DNA of 64,000 nucleotides from an uncultured Chlorobiaceae bacterium (lineage in GTDB: Bacteria > Bacteroidota > Chlorobiia > Chlorobiales > Chlorobiaceae): assembly GCA_903820085.1 (NCBI GenBank), contig CAIJGA010000020.1:36837-100836 (forward strand), written 5' to 3'. The notes under the pieces are model-generated. The model was given only the letters and a program-made list of their open reading frames with translations, was not told where the DNA came from and made no database searches. Shown in pieces: positions 45,282 to 54,490 of this stretch. Positions within the stretch are counted from its first letter, which is position 1; each line of letters starts with the position of its first letter. The position numbers and the translations under genes were made by a program.

Positions 45282-45806
45282 ATGAGTTTTTCTATAGAAA
45301 GCAGCGAAGTTCTATATTCCAAAAAAAAGGTAACTTATTTTTCTGCTAATGATATTAATTTTTTGAAGGAACAGGCTTCATTAAATTCACGTAAAAGGAT
45401 TAGAGTCTGTTTACATGAGGATCATAACGCTTTGTTGCACGAAATGATAATCGTTCATGAGCGCCAAGCTTACGTGCGGCCACATAAGCATCCTGGAAAA
45501 AGTGAATCAACACACATTATAGAAGGCATAGTTGATGTTGTTTTTTTTGATAATTACGGAGGAATTGAGAGCGTACATCGAATGGGCGACTACGCATCAG
45601 GAAAGATGTTTTATTATCGAATGGCAGCACCAATTTTCCACACAATGATTATTCGTTCAGATGTTTTAGTGTTTCACGAAACCACCAATGGTCCGTTTAA
45701 CAGAAAGGATACTGAGTTCGCACTATGGGCTCCTGCCGATGATGATAGAGCAGCCGTATCGGTTTTTATGTCTGAGTTAAGCGAAAAGGTCGCAAATATT
45801 ATATAA
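45282..45806 (+). CDS. wbuC: WbuC-family cupin metalloprotein
   Basis: A 174-residue cupin. The metal-binding block RPHKHPGKSESTHIIEG and the later FHTMIIRSDVLVFHETTNGPF match the WbuC family. The frame is open from 45255, but the ATG at 45282 fits the family start. In E. coli-type loci wbuC sits next to the fnlABC-wbuB genes; here it is 13 kb away, in an A+T-rich block. Its exact reaction is not established; it is linked to FucNAc-containing glycans. Confidence 0.85.
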   Translation: MSFSIESSEVLYSKKKVTYFSANDINFLKEQASLNSRKRIRVCLHEDHNALLHEMIIVHERQAYVRPHKHPGKSESTHIIEGIVDVVFFDNYGGIESVHRMGDYASGKMFYYRMAAPIFHTMIIRSDVLVFHETTNGPFNRKDTEFALWAPADDDRAAVSVFMSELSEKVANII

Positions 45807-45824
45807 AATCAGAAAAAGAAAAAT

Positions 45825-47081
45825 ATGTCAGATGTGATTCATCGTCGCGCCGACTGTCGCGCATGTGGTAGCAACGACCTCGAACTTGTTTTTAATCTTA
45901 AGCCATCTCCGATTGGTGATGCTTATGTAAGCTCTGAAAAGGTTAATGTTGAGCAACCCAGTTATCCGATTGATCTCTTTATGTGCAAACAGTGTGGTCT
46001 TGCACAACTCATTGATGTTATCGATCCGAATATTCTTTACGGAGAATACATTTATGTGACGGAAAGTTCCATGGGATTGAGTGAGCATTTTCGTGCTTAT
46101 GCTAAAAGCGTCATAGCTCAATGCAACTTGAGCAAAGGTTCGCAGGTCATTGATATCGGTAGTAATGATGGCACCCTTTTGCGCGGCTTTCAGGAGTCAG
46201 GAATGAATGTTTTGGGCATTGGACCAGCTTCACACATCGCTGCTCAAGCAACTGCCAACGGTATAACAACCATAGGCAAGTTTTTTACTCCTGACCTTGC
46301 CAGGGAGATTGTTGCTACATACGGGCCTGCGAAGCTTGTCACTGCAAACAACGTTTTTGCCAATATTGATGACCTGCGTTCTTGGGTTGATGGTGTCAAT
46401 CAACTCTTGGCTGTTGATGGTGTATTTGTATTTGAAAGCTACTATCTCGCAGACTTGGTTCAGAATATGGTCTTCGATTTTATCTATCATGAACATCTTT
46501 CAGCATTTTCAGTCAAGCCAATTCAGGCATTGTTTCAGCGTATAGGTTTGGAATTGGTGGTGGTAGAGCGTGTGGCTACAAAGGGTGGTTCATTGCGCTA
46601 TTTCGTTCAGCGCCCCGGAGGGCCTATAGCGAACGATGGTTCAGTTCAAAAGTTGCTTGAAGAGGAAGAGAGCATGGGCCTGTATCGCAAAGAGACGTAT
46701 ATCGCCTTTGCTGACAAGGTGAATGCCCTTAAAGATGAAACAAAGCGCTTTTTGATTCAGGCTAAAAGTGAAGGCAAAAGTATCGCTGGTTTTGGTGCAT
46801 CAATCACTGGGACAACATTGATTTATCATTTTGAAATTGGTGAATATCTCGATTATCTGGTTGATGATAACCTTGCCAAACAGGGTCTATTCAGCCCAGG
46901 GCATCATCTGCCTGTATTTCCAACATTTGCTTTGTATGAGCGAAAACCTGATTATGTGGTTATTCTGGCTTGGCGATTTGCGGAACCATTCATCAGGAAC
47001 AATCAAGCGTATTTAATGGAAGGTGGGGCTTTTATTGTACCTGTGCCGGAATTCAAGCTTGTGAGTGGGAATGCGTCATAA
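45825..47081 (+). CDS. Sugar C-methyltransferase with N-terminal zinc-binding domain (NovU/TylCIII-like)
   Basis: A 418-residue three-part protein. The N-terminal putative zinc-binding domain has CRACGS and FMCKQCGLAQL. The central SAM domain has IDIGSNDGTLLRGF and YHEHLSAFS with the Glu-His pair typical of sugar C-methyltransferases. The C-terminal domain has GFGASITGTTLIY. Family members such as TylCIII methylate C3 of nucleotide 4-keto-deoxy sugars, which would fit the ColD-like dehydratase product at 15868. It starts 18 bp after wbuC. Confidence 0.9.
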   Translation: MSDVIHRRADCRACGSNDLELVFNLKPSPIGDAYVSSEKVNVEQPSYPIDLFMCKQCGLAQLIDVIDPNILYGEYIYVTESSMGLSEHFRAYAKSVIAQCNLSKGSQVIDIGSNDGTLLRGFQESGMNVLGIGPASHIAAQATANGITTIGKFFTPDLAREIVATYGPAKLVTANNVFANIDDLRSWVDGVNQLLAVDGVFVFESYYLADLVQNMVFDFIYHEHLSAFSVKPIQALFQRIGLELVVVERVATKGGSLRYFVQRPGGPIANDGSVQKLLEEEESMGLYRKETYIAFADKVNALKDETKRFLIQAKSEGKSIAGFGASITGTTLIYHFEIGEYLDYLVDDNLAKQGLFSPGHHLPVFPTFALYERKPDYVVILAWRFAEPFIRNNQAYLMEGGAFIVPVPEFKLVSGNAS

Positions 47082-47169
47082 CTTGAATGGGTGGAACTTG
47101 CCAAAAGCACTTATAACCTGAATGACTACTGTGATGATTGTACATGTTAAGCTGCGAAAGTAAACGTAT

Positions 47170-47877
47170 ATGAGCCAAAGAACGACATTAATTATTGGCG
47201 GAACCAAGGGAATTGGCTCTGTTATCAAACAAGTATTTATAGAAAGAGGTGATAAAGTATACACTGCATCCAGAAGTGATTTGCCTGACGCTAATCATTT
47301 TAAAATTAATTTGCCAGACAGGATTGATATAGACAAAGCTATAAAATTTAACTATTTAGTTTTTGCACATAGATATAGAGGTACTCAGTGGAATGATGAA
47401 TTTGATATCACAGTTAAAGCTGTTGATAATGTTATTAATCACCTGAAAGACTCGTTTGTTGACGAGGCATCTATAGTGATATTAGGTTCCAATGCTGGCC
47501 ATTTTGTTCTGGAAGAGCAATCAGCCGCATATCATGCTACCCGGGCAGCTTTAGATGGGTTAACCAAATATTATGCGGCAACTTTAGGACCTAATGGTAT
47601 TAGATGCAATACAGTGTTACCTACGACTATTATCAAGCCCGAAAATCAGAATTTTTTTGTAAAAGACAATGATGTCAGAAAAATGATTGAACGTATTACC
47701 CCTCTTCGTCGTATGGGTAACGCTACTGATATCGCCAATGTCGTAGACTATCTATGCAGTGTAAAGTCTTCATTTATTACAGGACAATCTTTTTTTGTTG
47801 ATGGTGGTTTGTCCATTATTGGGCAGGAGAGCATCGCCCGTGAATTGTTAACACAAAAACATCCTCATGCAAGATAA
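47170..47877 (+). CDS. Short-chain dehydrogenase/reductase
   Basis: A 235-residue classical SDR with IIGGTKGIGSVIK (8-20) for the cofactor, LGSNAG with Ser107, and FVDGG near the end. The catalytic Tyr121 is followed by Arg at position +4 (YHATR) instead of the usual Lys125, a conservative but rare change that may alter activity. It overlaps the following methyltransferase start by 11 bp. It likely reduces a keto group on a nucleotide sugar or sugar lactone. Confidence 0.82.
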   Translation: MSQRTTLIIGGTKGIGSVIKQVFIERGDKVYTASRSDLPDANHFKINLPDRIDIDKAIKFNYLVFAHRYRGTQWNDEFDITVKAVDNVINHLKDSFVDEASIVILGSNAGHFVLEEQSAAYHATRAALDGLTKYYAATLGPNGIRCNTVLPTTIIKPENQNFFVKDNDVRKMIERITPLRRMGNATDIANVVDYLCSVKSSFITGQSFFVDGGLSIIGQESIARELLTQKHPHAR

Positions 47878-48996
47878 GGTAGCATTTGTTGGGTTTTACG
47901 AATCAAATCATATTTCTCCCGTTTCTCAGGATATCGTAGACTTAAATAAGCACTTTCAGCGCCGCGAGTCATTATTTCGATCGCTTGGGCTGCTACCAGC
48001 CTTTATAGCGGGCAAATCAGTCTTGGAGTTTGGGCCTGGTTCAGGTCACAATGCACTCTATATGGCAAGCCTCAAACCGGGAAGATATGAACTGGTTGAT
48101 GGTAATCCAAAGGGAGTTCAGGAGACGCGTGAGCGATTGGCGGCGTATTCCGATTCGCAAGTTGAGGTTCATCAGTCGCTGTTTGAAGAGTTCCAAACCG
48201 ATGCACAATTTGATCTTGTTTGGGCTGAGGGCTGTCTTCCACATCAGAGTGAGCCGCTCCCGCTGCTGGATCACATCTCTCTCTTTGTCGCAAGGGGGGG
48301 GGATATGTGGTCTCCACAGCCAATGGAATTTCCTACCTCTCTGAAACTTTGCGTCGTTTGTTCCGGGATCGTTTTTTTACTCCCGCTGGAGACGTTCATC
48401 AGCAGGCGCAACAACTGAAACCTTATATGGCACCACACCTGCAACATTTGCGCGGTATGAGCAGGCCAGTTGAAGATTGGCTTTTGGACAGCATAATCCA
48501 ACCGCTTCAGTATCGGAAGTTACTCAGTATTCCAGAGGTCATTGCCTGTTTGGACAATCGGTTCGATGTTTATGGTTCTTCTCCCCGTTTTTTGACAGAT
48601 TGGCGTTGGTACAAGGATATTGTCGGTGACAAGCGGGGATTTAACGATAAAGCATTGGAGAGTTACTATCAGTCTAATCTGAATCTGTTGGATTATCGTT
48701 TTGAGTTTCCTGCACATTCGTATGAGTTTGGTAAAAAGCTTGAAGAACTCGGTTCTCAGTCGTGGGATATGATGTGCAAGATTGAGAAGGGTGACGAGTC
48801 GGTTTGGCAGGAGTTGTTTTTACTGCTACAAGAGCTGTGTGCCCATGTTGAGAAATTAGCACCCGAAACATCAGTGGCTATTCGAGAGGCTATGATGTTG
48901 TTGCAGTCGGGCCATCCTGACATGGAGTTAAACCATTTTCCTCAATGGTGGGGTCGTGGTCAGCAGTACCTAAGTTTGATTCGAAAAAACGATTAA
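47867..48996 (+). pseudogene. Methyltransferase-like gene interrupted at a G9 tract (off-phase)
   Basis: Two overlapping frames, 47867-48418 and 48307-48996, together give one protein of about 375 residues. The first has methyltransferase motif I (VLEFGPGSGHNALYMA) and LVWAEGCLPHQ; the second continues YVVSTANGISYLSETLRRL and a helical C-terminal part. The break falls exactly at nine G residues (48294-48302). Ten or seven G would join the frames (VARGG then YVVSTANG). So this is either a phase-variable gene in the off state or a recent frameshift. It overlaps the SDR and lies before the HldE-like gene. Confidence 0.8.
48294..48302 (+). repeat. Poly-G tract, 9 G, at a frame break
   Basis: Nine G residues mark the point where the methyltransferase gene changes frame. 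Seven or ten would restore a full-length product. Confidence 0.95.
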
Positions 48997-49039
48997 CTTC
49001 TCGCTTTTTTTAACCTTATCATTGTTTTAGGAATATTCA

Positions 49040-50467
49040 TTGAAGACTGTTCTTGTATCTGGCTCATTTAATGTCCTGCATCCTGGCCATCTGCGTTTGT
49101 TACGCTTTGCCAGGGAGTGTGGCAATCGCTTGATTGTAGCTGTTTATTCTGATAGAATTGCCGCCAATGCTGCACATGTACATGAACATCTGCGTCTTGA
49201 GGGCGTACAAAGCATCAGTTGGGTTGACGAGGCTTTTCTTGTTGATGAGCCAATTATTGAAACTATAGGTCGTCTCCATCCTGATGTCGTAGTTAAAGGC
49301 AAAGAGCATGAACTGCGTTTTAATCCCGAGTTGGCAGTACTCGAAGAGTATGGTGGGCAGCTTTTGTTTAGTTCAGGTGAAACTGTTTTTTCCTCACTTG
49401 ATCTGATACGTAAAGAGTTTAAAGAGCTTGATGCCCGCTCAATCAGTTTGCCGAATGAATATCTCGCACGTCATACCATTGAACCTTCGAGATTAGTTGA
49501 AGTACTTCAAAAGTTTTCACAATTGAAGGTCTGTGTTGTTGGCGACCTTATTATTGATGAGTACATCACTTGCCAGCCGTTGGGGATGTCTCAGGAAGAT
49601 CCGACTATTGTTGTTACTCCTGTTGATGTTGTTCGCTTTATAGGTGGGGCAGGCATAGTAGCAGCTCATGCCGCAGGTTTGGGGGCAAGTGTTCAATATG
49701 TTTCAGTAACGGGTAAGGATGCTGTTCGTGAATATGCGCTTGCAGAGCTTACCCCGATGGGAGTAAATGCTCGCTTACTGGTTGATGAGAGCCGCCCGAC
49801 AACCTTGAAACAACGCTATCGTTGTAACGGGAAAAGCATGTTACGTGTCAGCCATCTTCATCAGGGTGCAATCTCGTTAGCATTACAAAAACAGATGCTT
49901 GTTGAGATAGAGCAGGCGATGGATGACGTTGATTTGCTTGTTTTTTCAGACTTTAATTATGGGTGCCTGCCTCAGCCACTCGTGGAGCAAATTATCTCTA
50001 TGGCTCGTAACAAAGGCGTTATGCTTGCAGCGGATAGTCAGTCCTCATCCCAAGTGGGAGACATTAGCCGTTTTAAAGGTATGAACCTTATTACCCCGAC
50101 TGAGCGAGAGGCACGCATCAGCACTCGTAATCGTGAGGACGGGTTGGTCATATTGGCGGAGCAACTCCGGCAGCAAGCCTCAGCTCACAATATTCTGCTT
50201 AAACTGGGTGAAGAGGGGCTGCTGATCCATGCTGGGAACGGCAAAGCTGATGACTGGTTGACTGACAGAGTTGATGCTCTAAACAGCTCGCCAAAGGATG
50301 TTGCGGGCGCAGGAGACTCTCTGTTGATTACAAGTGCTATGACGCTCGCCTGTGGTGGCAATATCTGGGAAGCGGCCTGCTTGGGATCCCTGGCAGCCGC
50401 AGTGCAGGTTGGTAGAGTGGGTAACACTCCGCTTCTCGTAAAAGAATTAATACAGGAATTGGTCTGA
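49040..50467 (+). CDS. HldE-like bifunctional protein with reversed domain order (nucleotidyltransferase then PfkB kinase)
   Basis: A 475-residue protein. Residues 1-130 are a cytidylyltransferase-like domain (SGSFNVLHPGHLRLL with H14-x-G-H17, then VKGKEHE). Residues about 150-475 are a PfkB/ribokinase-type kinase (VVGDLIIDEYI, GGAGIVAAHAAGLGA, and the catalytic DVAGAGDSLL near 420). Classical HldE, which makes ADP-heptose, has the kinase first. The pieces resemble HldE, but the order is swapped. The start is a TTG with AGGAA six bases upstream. Adjacent sugar nucleotidyltransferase and SDR genes support a sugar-activation role. Confidence 0.85.
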   Translation: MKTVLVSGSFNVLHPGHLRLLRFARECGNRLIVAVYSDRIAANAAHVHEHLRLEGVQSISWVDEAFLVDEPIIETIGRLHPDVVVKGKEHELRFNPELAVLEEYGGQLLFSSGETVFSSLDLIRKEFKELDARSISLPNEYLARHTIEPSRLVEVLQKFSQLKVCVVGDLIIDEYITCQPLGMSQEDPTIVVTPVDVVRFIGGAGIVAAHAAGLGASVQYVSVTGKDAVREYALAELTPMGVNARLLVDESRPTTLKQRYRCNGKSMLRVSHLHQGAISLALQKQMLVEIEQAMDDVDLLVFSDFNYGCLPQPLVEQIISMARNKGVMLAADSQSSSQVGDISRFKGMNLITPTEREARISTRNREDGLVILAEQLRQQASAHNILLKLGEEGLLIHAGNGKADDWLTDRVDALNSSPKDVAGAGDSLLITSAMTLACGGNIWEAACLGSLAAAVQVGRVGNTPLLVKELIQELV

Positions 50468-51165
50468 TGCGTGCAATTCTTCTGGCCGCAGGCTGTGGTA
50501 CCCGGCTACGCCCAATAACCAATAAGATTCCAAAATGCCTGGTACAGATAAAGAGCCAGCCGCTTTTGGAAATATGGCTTGATCGATTGACTCTTGCTGG
50601 TACTGGGCCGTTTCTGGTAAACACCCATTATCTCGCTGATCAGGTTGATGCTTTTATTGAGAGCAGTCGGTATAAAGATCAGGTCACTCTGGTGTATGAG
50701 CCTGAATTGCACGGAACTGCTGGTACCTTAATCGCAAATCTGGATTTTTTTAAAGGCCAGGATGGAATGCTTATTCATGCAGATAACTACTGTCTTGCTG
50801 ATTTTTCTGCCTTCGTTCAAGCTCACGAACAGCGGCCCGCCGAATGTGTTCTGACTATGATGACCTTTCGGACTGATACGCCATCGACTTGTGGAATTGT
50901 AGAATTAGACGGACGTGGTGTGGTAATCGGATTTCACGAAAAAGTGGCAGAGCCTCCAGGAAATCTCGCTAATGGTGCGGTCTATATTCTCTCTGCTGAA
51001 CTATTAACACAAATAGGCACAGATCTAAATACCGTGAACGACTTCAGTACCGAAGTTCTGGGCCTTTTTGTTGGTCGCATTTATACCTATGAAACATCAG
51101 AGGTGTTTCTTGATATTGGAACACCGGAAAGTTATCAACAGGCAAATTTATGCAAAAGAATTTAA
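50467..51165 (+). CDS. Sugar-1-phosphate nucleotidyltransferase
   Basis: A 232-residue nucleotidyltransferase with LAAGCGTRLRPIT (6-18), Lys in IPKCLV, HGTAGTL and IHADNYC for metal binding, and FLDIGTPESYQQA near the end. It is similar in size to the HddC-like gene at 17039 and to mannose-1-phosphate guanylyltransferase-like proteins. It overlaps the HldE-like stop as TGATG, so the two are coupled. That two nucleotidyl-transfer functions lie side by side suggests activation of two sugars, or a two-step route. Confidence 0.85.
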   Translation: MRAILLAAGCGTRLRPITNKIPKCLVQIKSQPLLEIWLDRLTLAGTGPFLVNTHYLADQVDAFIESSRYKDQVTLVYEPELHGTAGTLIANLDFFKGQDGMLIHADNYCLADFSAFVQAHEQRPAECVLTMMTFRTDTPSTCGIVELDGRGVVIGFHEKVAEPPGNLANGAVYILSAELLTQIGTDLNTVNDFSTEVLGLFVGRIYTYETSEVFLDIGTPESYQQANLCKRI

Positions 51166-51175
51166 TCTGATACTC

Positions 51176-52357
51176 GTGATTATAAAATTATATCTCAATA
51201 AACTAACAAGATATGCTGGTAAAATAATCAAGAGCCTTTATTATTTAATATATTCATTCTGTTATGTAGTGTCAGCTTCAAGTAATAAGAAAATTGTCTT
51301 GATCTCTGGATTTGGACATATTAGAGTTCTCAAAATAGCGGAAGCCTTAAATCTTCAGGGTTATCGGCCTATTTTGATTACTCAGAATAAAGCATACCTG
51401 AATAATGTATTGTTTGAAAAAGTTGTATTGAGTCAAAACGACTATCACGCGTTGTATATAGCTTCAAAAAAATACAAAGGCTCTGTTTTTCATGTATTTT
51501 GCAATTGGAACTATTTCCTCCCAAAGTTATTAATTCGTCTAAAAGTTGGGCAAATACTGGTTGATACTTTCGACGTTATGAGTTATTTAGTCGTTCCGTC
51601 GATCGAAAAAATATATAAAAAGCAAATTCACGATGAAAAATATTGTATGACCCATGCTGATGGCTTGGTTTGTAGAGATTTACGCACTAATATACTTAAA
51701 AAAAATAATTGGAAACTCCCGCCTCGTATTTTATTTATGGACTATATCAATAGTATCTCTTTAGAAAATACCCATAAAATCCTGAAAAAAGACGTTGTAT
51801 ATTTGGGTAATATCGAAATGGATGCTGAAAAAGACGCAGCATTTCAATATGATCTTTCTAAGTTGTTTATCGAGAAAAAAATATGTTTTAATATATACCC
51901 ATCTCGAATCGAAATGGCTAATACACTCCGTCAAAATTTTAACCTGATATCCCAAGAATTATTAATTAATAACGGGATTTATATTCATGATACTGTTCCA
52001 CCAGAATTAGTTCCAAAGATTTTATCGAACTCTTCTTATGGATTATTGATTTCTGGAAAAAACGTAAATTTTTATGATTCACATGATACATCTCTTCGAG
52101 TCAATGAAAAATATTTTTTTGCTGCAAAAATATTTGATTACTATCAGTCAGGGGTGTTTCCGATAGTACAAAACGGTGGATTTGTTGGTTTTATTATAAA
52201 AAGAATGGGAGTGGGTGCAGTGGTAAATTCATTTGATGAAATTATAGATGTTGTTGAGAAAAATTCAGATAAAGAAATAATTATTAACTACAATAAGACC
52301 CTTACGTTGGAATATAATTCCAGTCGCCTATTTGCTTTTTATAAGCAGTATTTATGA
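51176..52357 (+). CDS. Putative glycosyltransferase, family uncertain
   Basis: About 393 residues from a GTG at 51176; the open frame extends back to 51068 inside the nucleotidyltransferase gene, and no start has a clear ribosome-binding site. After a hydrophobic stretch near the N-terminus it has KIVLISGFGHIRVLKIAEAL, then HADGLVCRDLRTN and, near the C-terminus, KIFDYYQSGVFPIVQNGGF. The last block resembles the donor-binding end of GT-B enzymes. I cannot assign a family. The gene is strongly A+T-rich and starts an A+T-rich block that runs to 56.2 kb. Confidence 0.65.
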   Translation: MIIKLYLNKLTRYAGKIIKSLYYLIYSFCYVVSASSNKKIVLISGFGHIRVLKIAEALNLQGYRPILITQNKAYLNNVLFEKVVLSQNDYHALYIASKKYKGSVFHVFCNWNYFLPKLLIRLKVGQILVDTFDVMSYLVVPSIEKIYKKQIHDEKYCMTHADGLVCRDLRTNILKKNNWKLPPRILFMDYINSISLENTHKILKKDVVYLGNIEMDAEKDAAFQYDLSKLFIEKKICFNIYPSRIEMANTLRQNFNLISQELLINNGIYIHDTVPPELVPKILSNSSYGLLISGKNVNFYDSHDTSLRVNEKYFFAAKIFDYYQSGVFPIVQNGGFVGFIIKRMGVGAVVNSFDEIIDVVEKNSDKEIIINYNKTLTLEYNSSRLFAFYKQYL

Positions 52358-52406
52358 TTGTATTCCATTATTAATTAAAATGTAAAAATTAATTTAAAAA
52401 TAATTT

Positions 52407-53129
52407 ATGCGCATAAGAAGATATTTAGGCCCAATAAAAAAAATTATGGATTGTATTGGCTTGCATTACGTTCAAATAATATGTGCACGGGAGTGGAAGA
52501 GACAAGAATATTTTAGTATAAACGAACGCCCTATCGAATTTGCCTTCCTTTTTCGTCAATTAGTTAAAGTCTGGCCTAAAACAATCCTTGATGTAGGTAC
52601 AGGAAAGACCGCCCTTCCCCATCTCATGCGCAACTGTGGATTTCTTGTTACGGCCACAGACAATATTAAGGACTATTGGTCGTCAGGGATGGTAAATAGA
52701 CATTATCATGTTATAAACGACGATATAAGGAAAACAGCTATCACTGGTCAATTTGATTTGATCACTTGCATTAGTGTTCTTGAGCACATTAAAGAGCATA
52801 GAGGCGCGATGAAGTCAATGTATTCATTGCTCAATCCTGGTGGTCTGCTGATTCTTACCTGCCCATACAATAATGAACGGTATGTTCCAAACGTCTATAA
52901 ACTTCCAGAATCATCTGTCACAGTGAATTATCCGTTTGTTACACAGGCATTTTCTCGTAACGAGTTGAATGGTTGGCTTGCTGATAGTTCGTTTGAGCTT
53001 ATTGAGCAAGAATACTGGGACTTTTTTGAAGGTGAGTACTGGACCTGCGGTGACATGATAATTCCTCCAAAAAATGTGAATGTCGAAGACCGACACCAAC
53101 TTACTTGTATTGTGTTTAAAAAGTTGTAG
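52407..53129 (+). CDS. Class I SAM-dependent methyltransferase
   Basis: A 240-residue methyltransferase: ILDVGTGKTALPHLM (motif I), DNIKDYW (acidic strand), ISVLEHIKEH and LLNPGGLLILTCPYN. The N-terminal 50 residues contain a basic amphipathic stretch. Intergenic spacing on both sides (49 and 121 bp) is longer than elsewhere. Sugar methylation is the probable role. Confidence 0.86.
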   Translation: MRIRRYLGPIKKIMDCIGLHYVQIICAREWKRQEYFSINERPIEFAFLFRQLVKVWPKTILDVGTGKTALPHLMRNCGFLVTATDNIKDYWSSGMVNRHYHVINDDIRKTAITGQFDLITCISVLEHIKEHRGAMKSMYSLLNPGGLLILTCPYNNERYVPNVYKLPESSVTVNYPFVTQAFSRNELNGWLADSSFELIEQEYWDFFEGEYWTCGDMIIPPKNVNVEDRHQLTCIVFKKL

Positions 53130-53250
53130 TATTATCGGTGAAAGTATTTGTACGACGCTAAAATATATTGATTTAGGGGAAGTATGTTTTAATTTTGTTT
53201 TAAATTAAAGCTGTGATAAAAGTTTAAGTGGGTAAAATTAATAGTGTATT

Positions 53251-54432
53251 ATGAAAATACTTATCATATCTGAGTGGTTTTCAGATAAAATGGGATATGC
53301 CGAGAACTTTTTTCCTAAGGCACTGGGCGAAATTGGACATGAAGTCCATTTAGTGACCACTGATTTACAAGTGTATGGAACCTCATCAGATTATGATAAA
53401 GTATACGGTGATTATCTTGGTCCTAGAATAGTAAAACAAGGGATTTTTAAAAAAGATCATTTCACATTGCATCGAAATTCGCACAACCTGTCGTGGAGAG
53501 GGTTGAAAATTGAGGATTTAGAAGATAAAATTATAGATATAAATCCGGATATAGTTTACTGTTTTGAAATTTTTAATGAAGACACAAAATTAGTTTGTTA
53601 TTTAAAAAATAAATATAAATATAAAATTTTTTGTGAGAGTCGGTTACATTTATCAGTTTTTACTCCACCAAAGTTAATTCGCGATAAATTAAAATTATTT
53701 ATCAATCAGATTGAAGGTTTATTAATTTCTAATAAAATTGAAACTTTTTATCCTATAGCTCCAGATGTTCTATTTGTAATTAATAGATATTTTTTGATAC
53801 CAGAAAAAAAGTGTAAAGTCTCTTCATTAGGTGTTGATACCGACATATTTTCACCGAAGCTTACATTGGATCAAATCAAAATAATTAGAGAAGATTTCCA
53901 ATATACTGAAGACGATATAGTATGTATTTACACTGGAAGATTTACAGATTCAAAAGGTCCATTAATATTAGCAGAAGCGATTAATTATTTGCACACTTTA
54001 GGGTATTCGAATTTTAAAGGGTTATTTATAGGACAAGGGGAATCAAAATATCAAAATAAGATCATAAATTTAAACGGATGTAAAATTCATCCATTTGTTG
54101 AGGTTAATAGATTAGCTGATCTTTATAATTCCTTTGATATAGGCATTTGGCCATTACAGGAATCAACAAGTCAGTTAGACGCTGCTGCGTGTGGAATGCC
54201 TATAATTTTAGATGCAAATGTTAAAGATAATTTTAGGACAGAGGGAAATGGTTTGAGATATTTTAATCATGATTATAAAGACCTTGCTATCAAAATCTTA
54301 TCACTCAGCGATAAGTCTAAACGAAAAGAGTTAGGAGTGGTTGGCCGTAATAAAATAGTTGATTTATATTCTTGGGCTAGTATTGCTAAAAGTAGGGTAT
54401 CTGATTTTAACAAAGCAATCCAACACAATTAA
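53251..54432 (+). CDS. Glycosyltransferase family 4
   Basis: A 393-residue GT-B enzyme. It begins KILIISEWFSDKMGYAENFF, has SSLGVDTDIFSPK at the linker, YTGRFTDSKGPLILAEAI in the donor domain and LYNSFDIGIWPLQESTSQLDAAACGMPIIL near the C-terminus in separate blocks. The usual E-x7-E region is present in modified form (QESTSQLDAA). The gene is strongly A+T-rich, with many Lys and Asn codons, unlike flanking core genes. Donor sugar unknown. Confidence 0.86.
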   Translation: MKILIISEWFSDKMGYAENFFPKALGEIGHEVHLVTTDLQVYGTSSDYDKVYGDYLGPRIVKQGIFKKDHFTLHRNSHNLSWRGLKIEDLEDKIIDINPDIVYCFEIFNEDTKLVCYLKNKYKYKIFCESRLHLSVFTPPKLIRDKLKLFINQIEGLLISNKIETFYPIAPDVLFVINRYFLIPEKKCKVSSLGVDTDIFSPKLTLDQIKIIREDFQYTEDDIVCIYTGRFTDSKGPLILAEAINYLHTLGYSNFKGLFIGQGESKYQNKIINLNGCKIHPFVEVNRLADLYNSFDIGIWPLQESTSQLDAAACGMPIILDANVKDNFRTEGNGLRYFNHDYKDLAIKILSLSDKSKRKELGVVGRNKIVDLYSWASIAKSRVSDFNKAIQHN

Positions 54433-54490
54433 TCTGTTCATGAAAATATCGTGTCATCATGCGTCTTGATTATATTCTATCATTTGTTTC

